NCBI GenBank assembly: GCA_050246875.1
Contig: JBFWVF010000006.1
Coordinates: 186,001-250,000 of the forward strand
Reading direction: 5' to 3'
From: SHWB01 sp050246875
GTDB lineage: Bacteria > Pseudomonadota > Alphaproteobacteria > UBA6615
Length of the DNA: 64,000 bases
Positions 15,811-23,744 of the stretch are shown here, piece by piece. Position 1 is the stretch's first letter. Each line of letters starts with the position of its first letter. A program made the position numbers and the translations under genes. The notes under the pieces are model-generated. The model had not been told where the DNA came from. It searched no databases and was given only the letters and a program-made list of their open reading frames with translations.

Positions 15811-17400
15811 ATGCTGCACTCCGCCTTCGCCACGCGCGGCATGGTGACCGCGCCGCACCACCTCGCCGCCGAGGCCGGACGCGACGTGCTGCGCGACGGC
15901 GGCAACGCCATCGAGGCGATGGTGGCGGCCGCCGCCGCCATCGCCGTCGTCTACCCGCACATGAACGCCATCGGCGGCGACGGCTTCTGGCTGATCTCGC
16001 GCGCCGGCGCGGCGCCGGTCGGCATCGACGCCTGCGGCCCGGCCGCCGCCGCCGCGACGCCGGACCTCTACCGCGCCGCCGGCCACGCGGCGATCCCGGC
16101 GCGCGGCCCCCTCGCCGCCCTCACCGTCGCCGGCACCATCGGCGGCTGGATCGTCGCGCTCGACCTGGCGCGGCAGTGGGGCGGGCGCCTGCCGCTGCCG
16201 CGCCTGCTCGAACCCGCGATCGGCCATGCCCGCGACGGCTTCGGCGCGACGCCGAGCCAGGTCGCCAACACCGCGGCGCGCGAGAACGAGTGCCGCGCCG
16301 TGCCGGGCTTCGCCGACACCTTCCTGCCCGGCGGCGTGCCGCCCGCCATCGGCGACCGCTTCGCCCTGCCGGCGCTGGGCGCGACGCTCGAACGGCTGGC
16401 GGCGGCCGGGCTCGACGACTTCTACCGCGGCGACGTCGCGGCGGCGCTCTCCGCCGACCTCGCAGCGGTCGGCAGCCCGGTGGCGCGCGGCGACCTCGCC
16501 GGCTTCCGCGCCCGCGCGGTGGCGCCGCTGTCGACTGCGATCCGCGCCGGCACGCTCTACAACATGCCGCCGCCGACCCAGGGCCTCGCCTCGCTGCTCA
16601 TCCTCGCCCAGTTCGACCGCCTCGCCTGCGCCGCCGCCGACGGCTTCGATCACGTCCACCTGCTGATCGAGGCGACCAAGCAGGCCTTCCGCGTGCGCGA
16701 CCGCCACGTCACCGACCCGGCCTTTATGGACATCGATCCGGCCGCGCTGCTGGCGCCGGACTGCGTGGCGGCGATGGCCGCCGCCATAGATCCGGCGACG
16801 GCGGCCGGCTGGGCGCGCGGCGAGGACAAGGGCGACACGATCTGGATGGGCGCCATCGACGGCGCGGGCAACGCCGTCTCCTTCATCCAGAGCGTCTACT
16901 GGGAGTTCGGCTCCGGCGTCGTGCTGCCGCACACCGGCGTCGTGTGGCAGAACCGCGGCGCCTCCTTCTCGCTCGATCCGGCGGCGCGCAACCCGCTGGT
17001 TCCCGGCCGGCGGCCGTTCCACACCCTCAATCCCGCGCTGGCGCGGCTGGCCGACGGCAGCACCATGGTCTACGGCACGATGGGCGGCGAGGGCCAGCCG
17101 CAGACCCAGGCCGCCGTGTTCACTCGCCACGTCATGTTCGGCCAGGGCCTGCAGGCGGCGATCACCGCGCCGCGCTGGCTGCTCGGCCGCACCTGGGGCA
17201 GCGAGTCGACGACGCTCAAGATCGAGCCGCGCTTCGCCCCCGGCGTGATCGAGGCGCTGGCGAAGGCCGGCCACGAGATCGAGATCACCGCGCCGTTCAG
17301 CGAGACGCTCGGCCACGCCGGCGCGCTGGTGCGCCGCCCCGGCGGCGTCATCGAGGGCGCTTCCGATCCGCGCAGCGACGGCAGGGCGGCTGGCTTCTGA
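15811..17400 (+). CDS. Gamma-glutamyltransferase-family N-terminal-nucleophile hydrolase (HpxW-like?)
   Basis: A 529-residue Ntn-hydrolase that should self-cleave before a catalytic threonine. That residue is Thr343 in GDTIWMGAIDGAGNAVSFIQ. True gamma-glutamyltransferases have T-T-H-x-S at this point, whereas T-I/V-W is what I recall for oxamate amidohydrolase (HpxW) and related GGT-like enzymes. The N-terminal AAEAGRDVLRDGGNAIEAMV and C-terminal GTMGGEGQPQTQAAV blocks are standard. I see no signal peptide, so it is probably cytoplasmic. It is transcribed directly behind the Ldh-family dehydrogenase. Exact substrate uncertain. Confidence 0.85.
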   Translation: MLHSAFATRGMVTAPHHLAAEAGRDVLRDGGNAIEAMVAAAAAIAVVYPHMNAIGGDGFWLISRAGAAPVGIDACGPAAAAATPDLYRAAGHAAIPARGPLAALTVAGTIGGWIVALDLARQWGGRLPLPRLLEPAIGHARDGFGATPSQVANTAARENECRAVPGFADTFLPGGVPPAIGDRFALPALGATLERLAAAGLDDFYRGDVAAALSADLAAVGSPVARGDLAGFRARAVAPLSTAIRAGTLYNMPPPTQGLASLLILAQFDRLACAAADGFDHVHLLIEATKQAFRVRDRHVTDPAFMDIDPAALLAPDCVAAMAAAIDPATAAGWARGEDKGDTIWMGAIDGAGNAVSFIQSVYWEFGSGVVLPHTGVVWQNRGASFSLDPAARNPLVPGRRPFHTLNPALARLADGSTMVYGTMGGEGQPQTQAAVFTRHVMFGQGLQAAITAPRWLLGRTWGSESTTLKIEPRFAPGVIEALAKAGHEIEITAPFSETLGHAGALVRRPGGVIEGASDPRSDGRAAGF

Positions 17401-17430
17401 TGAGCGAAGCGAAAGTCCTCGCCATTGCCA

Positions 17431-17572
17431 CTCTCCCTCTCCGCCCCCGGGGGCGGAGAGGGCGGGGTGAGGTGGGGGCGCCACACGCAATCACGATCGC
17501 GGCACCCGACGCGCCGGCAATACCCCCACCTCGCCCTGCCCTCTCCGCCCCGGGGGGCGGAGAGGGTTTCTG
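17431..17572. repeat. Inverted pair of family 1 palindromic repeats
   Basis: The perfect 28-bp palindrome lies at 17435-17462, and its inverted partner covers about 17521-17566. The spacer is clearly related to that of the pair at 14.46 kb. The element fills the gap between the GGT-like gene and the methyltransferase gene and ends about 20 bases before the methyltransferase start. Confidence 0.92.
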
Positions 17573-17587
17573 CACCGGGACACCGGC

Positions 17588-18217
17588 GTGAGCGAGCGCA
17601 AGCCGTTCCTGCCGCGCTTCTTCGCGCGCGAGGACGAGAGCGAGGACGACCTGTTCTACCGCGACCCGCGCCTCGTCGTGCACATCGACGACGGCGCGCG
17701 CGCCGCGCTGACGGCATGCTACGCGCACCTGCTGCCGCCGGGCGGGCGCCTCCTCGATCTGATGTCGAGCATGGAATCGCACCTGCCGGCCGATGTCGAC
17801 TTCGCCACCGTCACCGGCCTCGGCATGAACGCCCTCGAACTGGCGGCCAACCCGCGCCTGACCGAGCGTCTGATCCAGGACCTCAACCACGCGCCGAAGC
17901 TGCCCTTCGCCGACGGCACGTTCGATGCCTGCCTGATCGCCGTCTCGGTGCAGTACCTGACGCACCCGGTCGAGGTGTTCGCCGAGATGGCCCGCGTACT
18001 GGCGCCGGGCGCGCCGGCCATCGTGTCATTCTCCAACCGCTGCTTTCCGACCAAGGCGGTGGCGGTGTGGCTGGGCACCACGGATGCCCAGCACGCCTGG
18101 TTGGTGGGCGAGTATTTCGCCCGCGCCGGCGGCTTCGAGGCGGCCGAGACGCTCGACCTGTCGCCGGGCGGCTGGGGCGACCCGCTGTGGGCCGTCACGG
18201 CGCGCCGCGCCGCCTGA
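17588..18217 (+). CDS. Class I SAM-dependent methyltransferase-like protein
   Basis: A 209-residue protein with a methyltransferase-11-like Rossmann core. GGRLLDLMSSMESHLP (about 52-67) occupies the SAM-binding motif I position but lacks the usual GxGxG. LPFADGTFDACLIAVSVQYL matches motif IV-V of the family, followed by EMARVLAPGAPAIVSFSNRC. The start is a GTG at 17588, just after a repeat element. No substrate can be inferred. The loss of the glycine-rich loop suggests altered SAM binding or a non-canonical subgroup. Confidence 0.78.
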   Translation: MSERKPFLPRFFAREDESEDDLFYRDPRLVVHIDDGARAALTACYAHLLPPGGRLLDLMSSMESHLPADVDFATVTGLGMNALELAANPRLTERLIQDLNHAPKLPFADGTFDACLIAVSVQYLTHPVEVFAEMARVLAPGAPAIVSFSNRCFPTKAVAVWLGTTDAQHAWLVGEYFARAGGFEAAETLDLSPGGWGDPLWAVTARRAA

Positions 18218-18336
18218 GCCCGCCCACGATCTCTCCACCGGGCGGAAACTTCGTCGCCGGACGGTTTCCGTGCCGGCCGGCGGCGAGTCATGATGCGCGC
18301 CAAGCGGGCGAGGAAACGACCCGCACCGGAGGGCGC

Positions 18337-19236
18337 ATGTACGACGGCCCCGTCATCGACGCGCATCACCACATCTGGGAGGTGCGCAACTACCCCTGGG
18401 TCACGATGTCGCCCGTGCCGCGCATCTTCGGCACCGACTACGCGGCGCTGGGCCACGACTACCTCGTCGGCGACCTGCTGGCCGATTTCGGCGCCAACAA
18501 CGTCGTCAAGTCGGTCAACATGCAGGGCCACTGGAACGGCGATCCCGTCGACGAGACCGCCTGGCTGCAATCCGTCGCCGACCGCCACGGCTTCCCGCAC
18601 GGCATCGTCGGCGATGCGAAGCTCGGCGCCGACGATGTCGAGCGCGTGCTCGACCGCCACATGAAGTTCGCCAACTTCCGCGGCATCCGCGACGTGCAGC
18701 ACTACATGCCCGGCGACAAGGTGCTGCAGGCGGTCGAGCGCCCCGATGCCTGCCTCGCGCCGGCATGGCGGCGCGGCGTCAGGGCGCTCGGCGCGCGCGG
18801 CCTCATCTGCGAGCTGCAGGGCTTCCCGCACCAGTTCGAATACTTCGCCGAGATCGTCGCCGAGAACCCGGACATGCGCTTCTGCCTCGTCCACTGCGGC
18901 ATGCCGGTCGCCGACGACGATGCCACCTTCGCGGCGTGGCGCGCGGCACTGCCGGTGCTGGCCCGCTTCCGCAACCTCTGGGTCAAGTGCGCGGCGGTCA
19001 ACACCTTCAGCCGCGGCGGCCCGAAGCCGATGCATCTCGTCGGCCGGCGCTACAACACGCTGATCGACCTGTTCGGCGCCGAGCGCTGCTTCTTCGCCTC
19101 CAACTTCCCGGTCGAGAAGCTGCGCATCGGCTATGACGACCTGATCGCCATGGTGAAGGCAACGCTGTTTCATCGCCCCGCGGCCGAGCAGCGCGCCTTC
19201 TTCCACGACACCGCCGCCGGCTTCTACCGCATCTGA
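18337..19236 (+). CDS. Amidohydrolase/lactonase (COG3618 type), copy 1 of 3
   Basis: A 299-residue TIM-barrel hydrolase of the fuconolactonase/amidohydrolase-2 group, related to sugar and aromatic lactonases. The N-terminal IDAHHHIW supplies the D-x-H-x-H histidines. RGIRDVQHYMPGD, ELQGFPHQFEYF and CLVHCGMP follow on later strands. The usual acidic residue of the GSDWP motif near the C-terminus is Asn256 (ASNFPVEKL). ATG 18337 follows GGAGGGC. It is the first of three tandem paralogues of nearly identical length, 35 and 14 bases apart, and precedes two sugar-type dehydrogenases. A lactone-opening role is likely but unproven. Confidence 0.88.
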   Translation: MYDGPVIDAHHHIWEVRNYPWVTMSPVPRIFGTDYAALGHDYLVGDLLADFGANNVVKSVNMQGHWNGDPVDETAWLQSVADRHGFPHGIVGDAKLGADDVERVLDRHMKFANFRGIRDVQHYMPGDKVLQAVERPDACLAPAWRRGVRALGARGLICELQGFPHQFEYFAEIVAENPDMRFCLVHCGMPVADDDATFAAWRAALPVLARFRNLWVKCAAVNTFSRGGPKPMHLVGRRYNTLIDLFGAERCFFASNFPVEKLRIGYDDLIAMVKATLFHRPAAEQRAFFHDTAAGFYRI

Positions 19237-19271
19237 TACCGCACCTGGCGCGAACCCTCGGGAGAGGACGC

Positions 19272-20174
19272 ATGTACGACGGTCCCATCATCGACGCGCA
19301 TCACCACATCTGGCGCCTCAAGGACTATCCGTGGCTGACCACGGCGCCGACGCCGCGCCTCATCGGCAGCGACTACGGCTCGCTGGCGCACGACTATCTC
19401 ATCGACGACCTGCTGGCCGATTTCGGCGACAACAATGTGGTCAAGACCGTCCACATGCAGGCGCACTGGCACGGCGACCCGGTCGACGAGACGGCGTGGC
19501 TGCAGTCGATCGCCAACGAGCGCGGCTACCCGCACGGCATCACCGGCTACGCGCCGCTGGCCGACCCGAAGGTCGGCGACATGCTCGACCGCCACATGAA
19601 GTTCGCCAACTTCCGCGGCATCCGCGACGTGCAGTACTTCATGCCCGGCGACAAGGTGCTGCAGGCGGTACCGCGCGCCGATTTCTGCCTGTCGCCCGAA
19701 TGGCGGCGCGGCGTTCGGGCGCTGGTCGACCGCGATCTCATCTGCGAGCTGCAGGGCTTCCACCACCAGTTCGGCTTCTTCGCCGCGCTGGCGGCGGAGT
19801 TCCCGCGCGGGCGCTTCGCGCTGACGCATGGCGGCCTGCCCTTCCGCGATGACGACGCCTATTTCGCCGAATGGCGCGACGCGCTGGCGGTGCTGGCGCA
19901 GCAGCCCAACGTCCACGTCAAGTGCTCCGGCACCAACACCTTCACGCGCGGACCGGCGCCGCGCGCCGCGCACTTCGTCGGCCGCCAGTACAACGCCATC
20001 CTCGACCTGTTCGGCGCGCGCCGCTGCTACTTCTCCTCGAACCATCCGGTCGAGGGCCTGCACATCAGCTACGACAACCTCGTCGCCATCGTGAAGGCGG
20101 CGGTGTTCCACCGCCCGGCCGCCGAGCAGCGCGCCTTCTTCCACGACACGGCGGCGGCCTTCTACCGCATCTGA
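19272..20174 (+). CDS. Amidohydrolase/lactonase (COG3618 type), copy 2 of 3
   Basis: A 300-residue paralogue of the preceding gene, with the same IDAHHHIW start, NFRGIRDVQYFMPGDKVLQA, ELQGFHHQFGFF and LTHGGLPFRDDDAYF blocks. The C-terminal motif reads SSNHPVEGL, with Asn257 in place of the family Asp and His replacing the aromatic residue after it. Start ATG 19272 follows GGGAGAGGAC. Copies 1 and 2 are closer to each other than to copy 3. Differences are concentrated in loops that would line the active site, which suggests different but related substrates rather than simple dosage. Confidence 0.88.
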   Translation: MYDGPIIDAHHHIWRLKDYPWLTTAPTPRLIGSDYGSLAHDYLIDDLLADFGDNNVVKTVHMQAHWHGDPVDETAWLQSIANERGYPHGITGYAPLADPKVGDMLDRHMKFANFRGIRDVQYFMPGDKVLQAVPRADFCLSPEWRRGVRALVDRDLICELQGFHHQFGFFAALAAEFPRGRFALTHGGLPFRDDDAYFAEWRDALAVLAQQPNVHVKCSGTNTFTRGPAPRAAHFVGRQYNAILDLFGARRCYFSSNHPVEGLHISYDNLVAIVKAAVFHRPAAEQRAFFHDTAAAFYRI

Positions 20175-20188
20175 GGGGCAGGCAGCGC

Positions 20189-21094
20189 ATGTACGACGGC
20201 CCGATCATCGACGCGCACCACCATCTCTGGGAGATCCGCAACTATCCGTGGATCGGCGAGACGGGCAAGGAGCGGCTGGGCGGCAGCGACTACTCGTCCA
20301 TCGCGCACGACTATCTGGTGCCCGACCTGCTGCGCGACTTCGGCGCCAACAATGTCGTGAAATCGGTGCACATGGAGGCGCACTGGGGCGGCGCCGACCC
20401 GGTCGACGAGACGGTGGCGATCCAGGCGATGGCCGCGGCGCACGGCTTCCCGCACGCCAACATCGGCGCAGCGAAGCTAGCGGACCCCGGCATCGGCGCC
20501 GTGCTCGACCGCCACATGCGGGCCTCGCCAGGCTTCCGCGGCATCCGCGACGCGCTGCAGTACCTGCCGGGCAATCCCGCCCTGCAATCCGTGCCGCGCC
20601 CGGACCATTTCCTGTCGGCCGAGTGCCGGCGCGGCGTGGCGGCGCTGGCCGAGCGCGACCTGATCTGCGAGCTGCAGATCTTCGCCAACCAGTTCGGCCA
20701 CCTCGCGGAACTCGCGGCGGACTTCCCGACGATGCGCTTCTGCCTCACCCATGCGTGTCTCACGCTCGGCGACGACGACGCGCATTTCGCGGCGTGGCGC
20801 GACGCCGTCGCCGGGCTGGCGCGGCGGCCCAACGTCTTCGCCAAGGTGTCGGGCACCCACACGCTGCTGCGCCGCGGGCAGCGGCCGGCGCATTACGTCT
20901 GCCGCCAGATCGACACGCTGCTGGAGGCCTTCGGTGCCGAGCGCTGCTTCTTCGCCTCGAACTTCCCGGTGGCGAGGATGCGCATCGGCTACGACGACCT
21001 CGTCGCTCTGGCCAGGGCCGCCGTCTACCATCGCCCGGCCGCCGAGCAGCGCGCCTTCTTCCACGACACCGCCGCCGCCTTCTACCGGCTGTGA
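20189..21094 (+). CDS. Amidohydrolase/lactonase (COG3618 type), copy 3 of 3
   Basis: A 301-residue third paralogue beginning 14 bases after copy 2. It conserves IDAHHHLW, FRGIRDALQYLPGN, ELQIFANQFGHL and CLTHACLTLGDDDAHF, and has ASNFPVARM with Asn258 at the usual Asp position. It is the most diverged of the three; for example the THGG of copy 2 is THAC here. The end RPAAEQRAFFHDTAAAFYRL is almost invariant in all three. Gene-internal conservation argues for recent tandem duplication followed by specialisation. Confidence 0.88.
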   Translation: MYDGPIIDAHHHLWEIRNYPWIGETGKERLGGSDYSSIAHDYLVPDLLRDFGANNVVKSVHMEAHWGGADPVDETVAIQAMAAAHGFPHANIGAAKLADPGIGAVLDRHMRASPGFRGIRDALQYLPGNPALQSVPRPDHFLSAECRRGVAALAERDLICELQIFANQFGHLAELAADFPTMRFCLTHACLTLGDDDAHFAAWRDAVAGLARRPNVFAKVSGTHTLLRRGQRPAHYVCRQIDTLLEAFGAERCFFASNFPVARMRIGYDDLVALARAAVYHRPAAEQRAFFHDTAAAFYRL

Positions 21095-21103
21095 GCGGCC
21101 GCC

Positions 21104-21185
21104 TCACGGTTCGACAGGCTCACCATGAGGAGGGTTGATATGGTCTGCCCCAGACATCCTCATCCTGAGCCTGTCGAAGGATGAG
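21104..21185. repeat. Inverted pair of family 2 repeats
   Basis: TTCGACAGGCTCACCATGAG (from 21110) and the inverted CATCCTGAGCCTGTCGAAGG (from 21161) lie in the 115-bp gap between amidohydrolase copy 3 and the first Gfo/Idh/MocA gene. They can form a long stem-loop within the presumed operon. Confidence 0.88.
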
Positions 21186-21209
21186 TCCCCACCGCACAGG
21201 GAGACAACG

Positions 21210-22331
21210 ATGACCCAGCTCCGCCAGCAATTCGGTCTCGCCGTGGTCGGCTGCGGCACCATCGGCCGCATCCGCGCCAGTTTCGCGCGCGCCTATCCCG
21301 GCGTCGGCTGGCTCGGCCTGTGCGACCGCGACGAGGAGCTGGGGCGCAAGCTCGCCGCCGACACGAAGGCCGACTTCTTCACCACCGACTACGAGGCGCT
21401 GCTGGCCCGGCCGGAGGTCAGTGCCGCCATCATCGCCACCGACGAGAACTACCACGCCGGCCCGACGCTGGCCGCCGTGAAGCACGGCCACCGCCTGTTC
21501 ATCGAAAAGCCGCTGGCGACCGACGCCCGCGAGTCGGCGCAGATCCTCGCCGCCATCGAGGCGGCCGGCGTCGACGCCGTGGTCGGCTACACCCAGCGCT
21601 TCCGCCGCCGCTTCCTGGTGGTGAAGGAGAAGCTCGTCACCGGCCAGGTCGGCGACGTGACGGCGGTGATCGCGCGCGCCTTCATGAACCGCATGGGGCC
21701 GATCGCCACCGTGCAGCGCACCAACCAGCGCACCAACCTGACGCCCATGGTGGTGTCGGGCACCCACTCGCTCGACATGTGCATGTGGCTGATGGGCGGC
21801 AAGACGCCGGTCGAGGTCTACGCCCGCTCCAACGACCGCACCATGTCGGCGCACGGCACCAAGGACTCGACCTTCGGCCTGTTCACCATGGAGGACGGCG
21901 CGCTGTTCTCGATGAACATCTCGTGGGCGCTGCCGACGCACTGGCCGGCCTCGGTCTACGGCCTCGAGATCGGCATCGTCGGCACCGACGGCGTCATCGA
22001 CATCGAGGACACGCACCGCGACGTCATCCTCGCGTCGTCCAAGCCGCAGGGCGCCGGCTACAGCCCCAAGGGCTTCACGCCCGAGTCCGCGCGCCATGTC
22101 GACTTCCTCACCTCCTACCCGCCGGGCGACATCCACATGGGCCAGCTCTGGGGGCCGATGCGCGAGGAGACCAATTCCTGGTTCAGCCGCCTCTACACCG
22201 GCATCGCCACGCCGCACGCCACGGCGCAGGACGGCCACCGCAACCTGCTGCTGACCATGGCCATGGACCTGTCGGCCAGGCGCGGCGCCCCGGTGAAGCT
22301 GCCGGCCCCGCTGGAGGAGCTGGGAAGGTAG
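21210..22331 (+). CDS. Gfo/Idh/MocA-family dehydrogenase, copy 1 of tandem pair
   Basis: A 373-residue NAD(P)-dependent oxidoreductase. The Rossmann motif VVGCGTIGRIRASF starts near residue 10, and the family signature IEKPLATDA carries the catalytic-region Lys. C-terminal substrate-domain blocks are MVVSGTHSLDMCMWLMGG and GIVGTDGVIDIEDTHRD. ATG 21210 follows an AGGGAGAC site. A close paralogue lies directly downstream. Upstream lactonase-like genes fit a scheme in which this enzyme oxidises a cyclic sugar or polyol to a lactone, but the substrate is inferred from family only. Confidence 0.9.
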   Translation: MTQLRQQFGLAVVGCGTIGRIRASFARAYPGVGWLGLCDRDEELGRKLAADTKADFFTTDYEALLARPEVSAAIIATDENYHAGPTLAAVKHGHRLFIEKPLATDARESAQILAAIEAAGVDAVVGYTQRFRRRFLVVKEKLVTGQVGDVTAVIARAFMNRMGPIATVQRTNQRTNLTPMVVSGTHSLDMCMWLMGGKTPVEVYARSNDRTMSAHGTKDSTFGLFTMEDGALFSMNISWALPTHWPASVYGLEIGIVGTDGVIDIEDTHRDVILASSKPQGAGYSPKGFTPESARHVDFLTSYPPGDIHMGQLWGPMREETNSWFSRLYTGIATPHATAQDGHRNLLLTMAMDLSARRGAPVKLPAPLEELGR

Positions 22332-22364
22332 GGGGACGGCTGGGGCGGGGCCGCGAACGCGGGC

Positions 22365-22413
22365 CTCACCCTCTCCGCCCCCGGGGGCGGAGAGGGCAGG
22401 GTGAGGTGGGGGC
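22365..22413. repeat. Single family 1 palindromic repeat
   Basis: Perfect 28-bp palindrome at 22369-22396 plus the tail GGTGAGGTGGGGGCG, with no inverted partner. It sits between the tandem dehydrogenase genes, and its tail ends only 15 bases before the ATG of the second, so it borders that gene's ribosome-binding region. Confidence 0.93.
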
Positions 22414-22428
22414 GGTGAGGACACGACC

Positions 22429-23550
22429 ATGACGCAACGCAGGCAGTTCGGGCTCGCCGTCGTCGGCTGCGGTGCCATCGGCGGCATCCGCACGCGCTTC
22501 GCGCGCGCCTATCCCGGCGTCGGCTGGATCGGCCTGTGCGACAAGGACGAGGCGCGGGCGCGGCGGCTGGGCGAGGAGGTGCGGGCCGACTTCGTCACCA
22601 CCGACTACGAGGTGCTGATCGCGCGGCGGGAGGTCGACGCGGTGATCGTCGCCACCAACGAGAACTACCATGTCGGCCCGACGATGGCGGCGGTGCGGCA
22701 CGGCCGCAAGCTGTTCATCGAGAAGCCGCTGGCGACCGACGCGGAAGAGTCCGCCGAGGTGCTGGCGGCGATCGAGGCCGCCGGAATCGACGCCGTGATC
22801 GGCTACACCCAGCGCTTCCGCCGCCGATTCCTCGTCGTCAAGGAGAAGCTGACCACGGGGCAGATCGGCGACGTGACCGGCGTGGTCGCGCGCGCCTTCA
22901 TGAACCGCATGGCGCCGACCGCCGCGCTGTTCCACACCAACGACCGCACGCGACTGACGCCGATGGTCGTCTCCGGCACCCATTCGCTCGACATGTGCAT
23001 GTGGCTGATGGGCGGCAAGACGCCGGTCGAGGTCGACGCCCGCTCCAACGACCGCATGCTCGGACCCTACGGCACGAAGGACTCGACCTTCGGCCTGTTC
23101 ACGATGGACGATGGCACACTGTTCTCGATGAACATGTCGTGGGCGCTGCCGACGCACTGGCCGGGCGCCGTCTACGGCCTCGAGATCGGCATCGTCGGCA
23201 CCGACGGCGTCATCGACATCGAGGACACGCACCGCGACGTCATCCTCGCCACGGCGAAGCCGCAGGGCGCCGCCTACAACCCCGACGGCTGGGCGCCGGA
23301 ATCGACGCGGCACGTCGACTTCCTCACCAGCTTCCCGCCCGGCGACATCCACATGGGCCAGCTCTGGGGGCCGATGCGCGAGGAGACCAACGCCTGGTTC
23401 GGCCGCCTCTACACCGGCATGGCGACGCCGCACGCCACGCCGCAGGACGGCCACCGCAACCTGGTGCTGACCAAGGCGATGGACCTCTCGGCCCGCCGCG
23501 GCGCGCCGGTCAAACTGCCGGTCGATCTCGCCGAGCTCGGGCAGGGGTGA
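22429..23550 (+). CDS. Gfo/Idh/MocA-family dehydrogenase, copy 2 of tandem pair
   Basis: A 373-residue paralogue of the preceding gene with exactly the same length. The two agree over most of the alignment, including VVGCGAIGGIRTRF, FIEKPLATDAEES and GTHSLDMCMWLMGGKTPVEV. Differences cluster around the coenzyme-binding first strand and in the middle, for example AALFHTNDRTRL instead of ATVQRTNQRTNL. The pair probably acts on two related substrates or isomers. GTGAGGAC ahead of ATG 22429 is the likely ribosome site. It is the last gene of the rightward cluster before a repeat pair and the convergent TRAP genes. Confidence 0.9.
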   Translation: MTQRRQFGLAVVGCGAIGGIRTRFARAYPGVGWIGLCDKDEARARRLGEEVRADFVTTDYEVLIARREVDAVIVATNENYHVGPTMAAVRHGRKLFIEKPLATDAEESAEVLAAIEAAGIDAVIGYTQRFRRRFLVVKEKLTTGQIGDVTGVVARAFMNRMAPTAALFHTNDRTRLTPMVVSGTHSLDMCMWLMGGKTPVEVDARSNDRMLGPYGTKDSTFGLFTMDDGTLFSMNMSWALPTHWPGAVYGLEIGIVGTDGVIDIEDTHRDVILATAKPQGAAYNPDGWAPESTRHVDFLTSFPPGDIHMGQLWGPMREETNAWFGRLYTGMATPHATPQDGHRNLVLTKAMDLSARRGAPVKLPVDLAELGQG

Positions 23551-23576
23551 CGGGTCCCGTTGCCGCGAGTGCGGGC

Positions 23577-23722
23577 CTCACCTTCTCCGCCCCCGGGGGC
23601 GGAGAGGGCAGGGTGAAGTGGGGGTGGCGCCGACGATCACGCTGCCGCGAGAGAAGCGACGGGTAACCCCCCTCACCTCACCCCGCCCTCTCCCCTCCCC
23701 GCATGCGGGGAGCGGAGAGGGA
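23577..23722. repeat. Inverted pair of family 1 repeats between convergent genes
   Basis: One-mismatch palindrome at 23581-23608, then an inverted, variant copy ending near 23721 with a distinct centre (CTCCCCGCATGCGGGGAG). The spacer (GCGCCGACGATCACG and the run before AACCCCCCTCACC) recalls the spacers at 14.5 and 17.5 kb. It fills the gap between the second dehydrogenase gene and the end of dctM, a position where it may end transcription from both sides. Confidence 0.88.
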
Positions 23723-23744
23723 GAAAGCCTGCGCAACGCCGCCG

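Noticed and set aside
13186..17490. Very long open frame (about 1400 codons) on the minus strand opposite the FAD, Ldh and GGT-like genes
   Set aside because: GC-rich DNA leaves long frames open. The translation is Arg/Ala-rich with no family motifs, and it lies opposite well-supported genes.
21104..23722. Insertion sequences around the duplicated dehydrogenase genes
   Set aside because: No transposase frame, terminal inverted repeats or target duplications were found; only short palindromic repeats are present.
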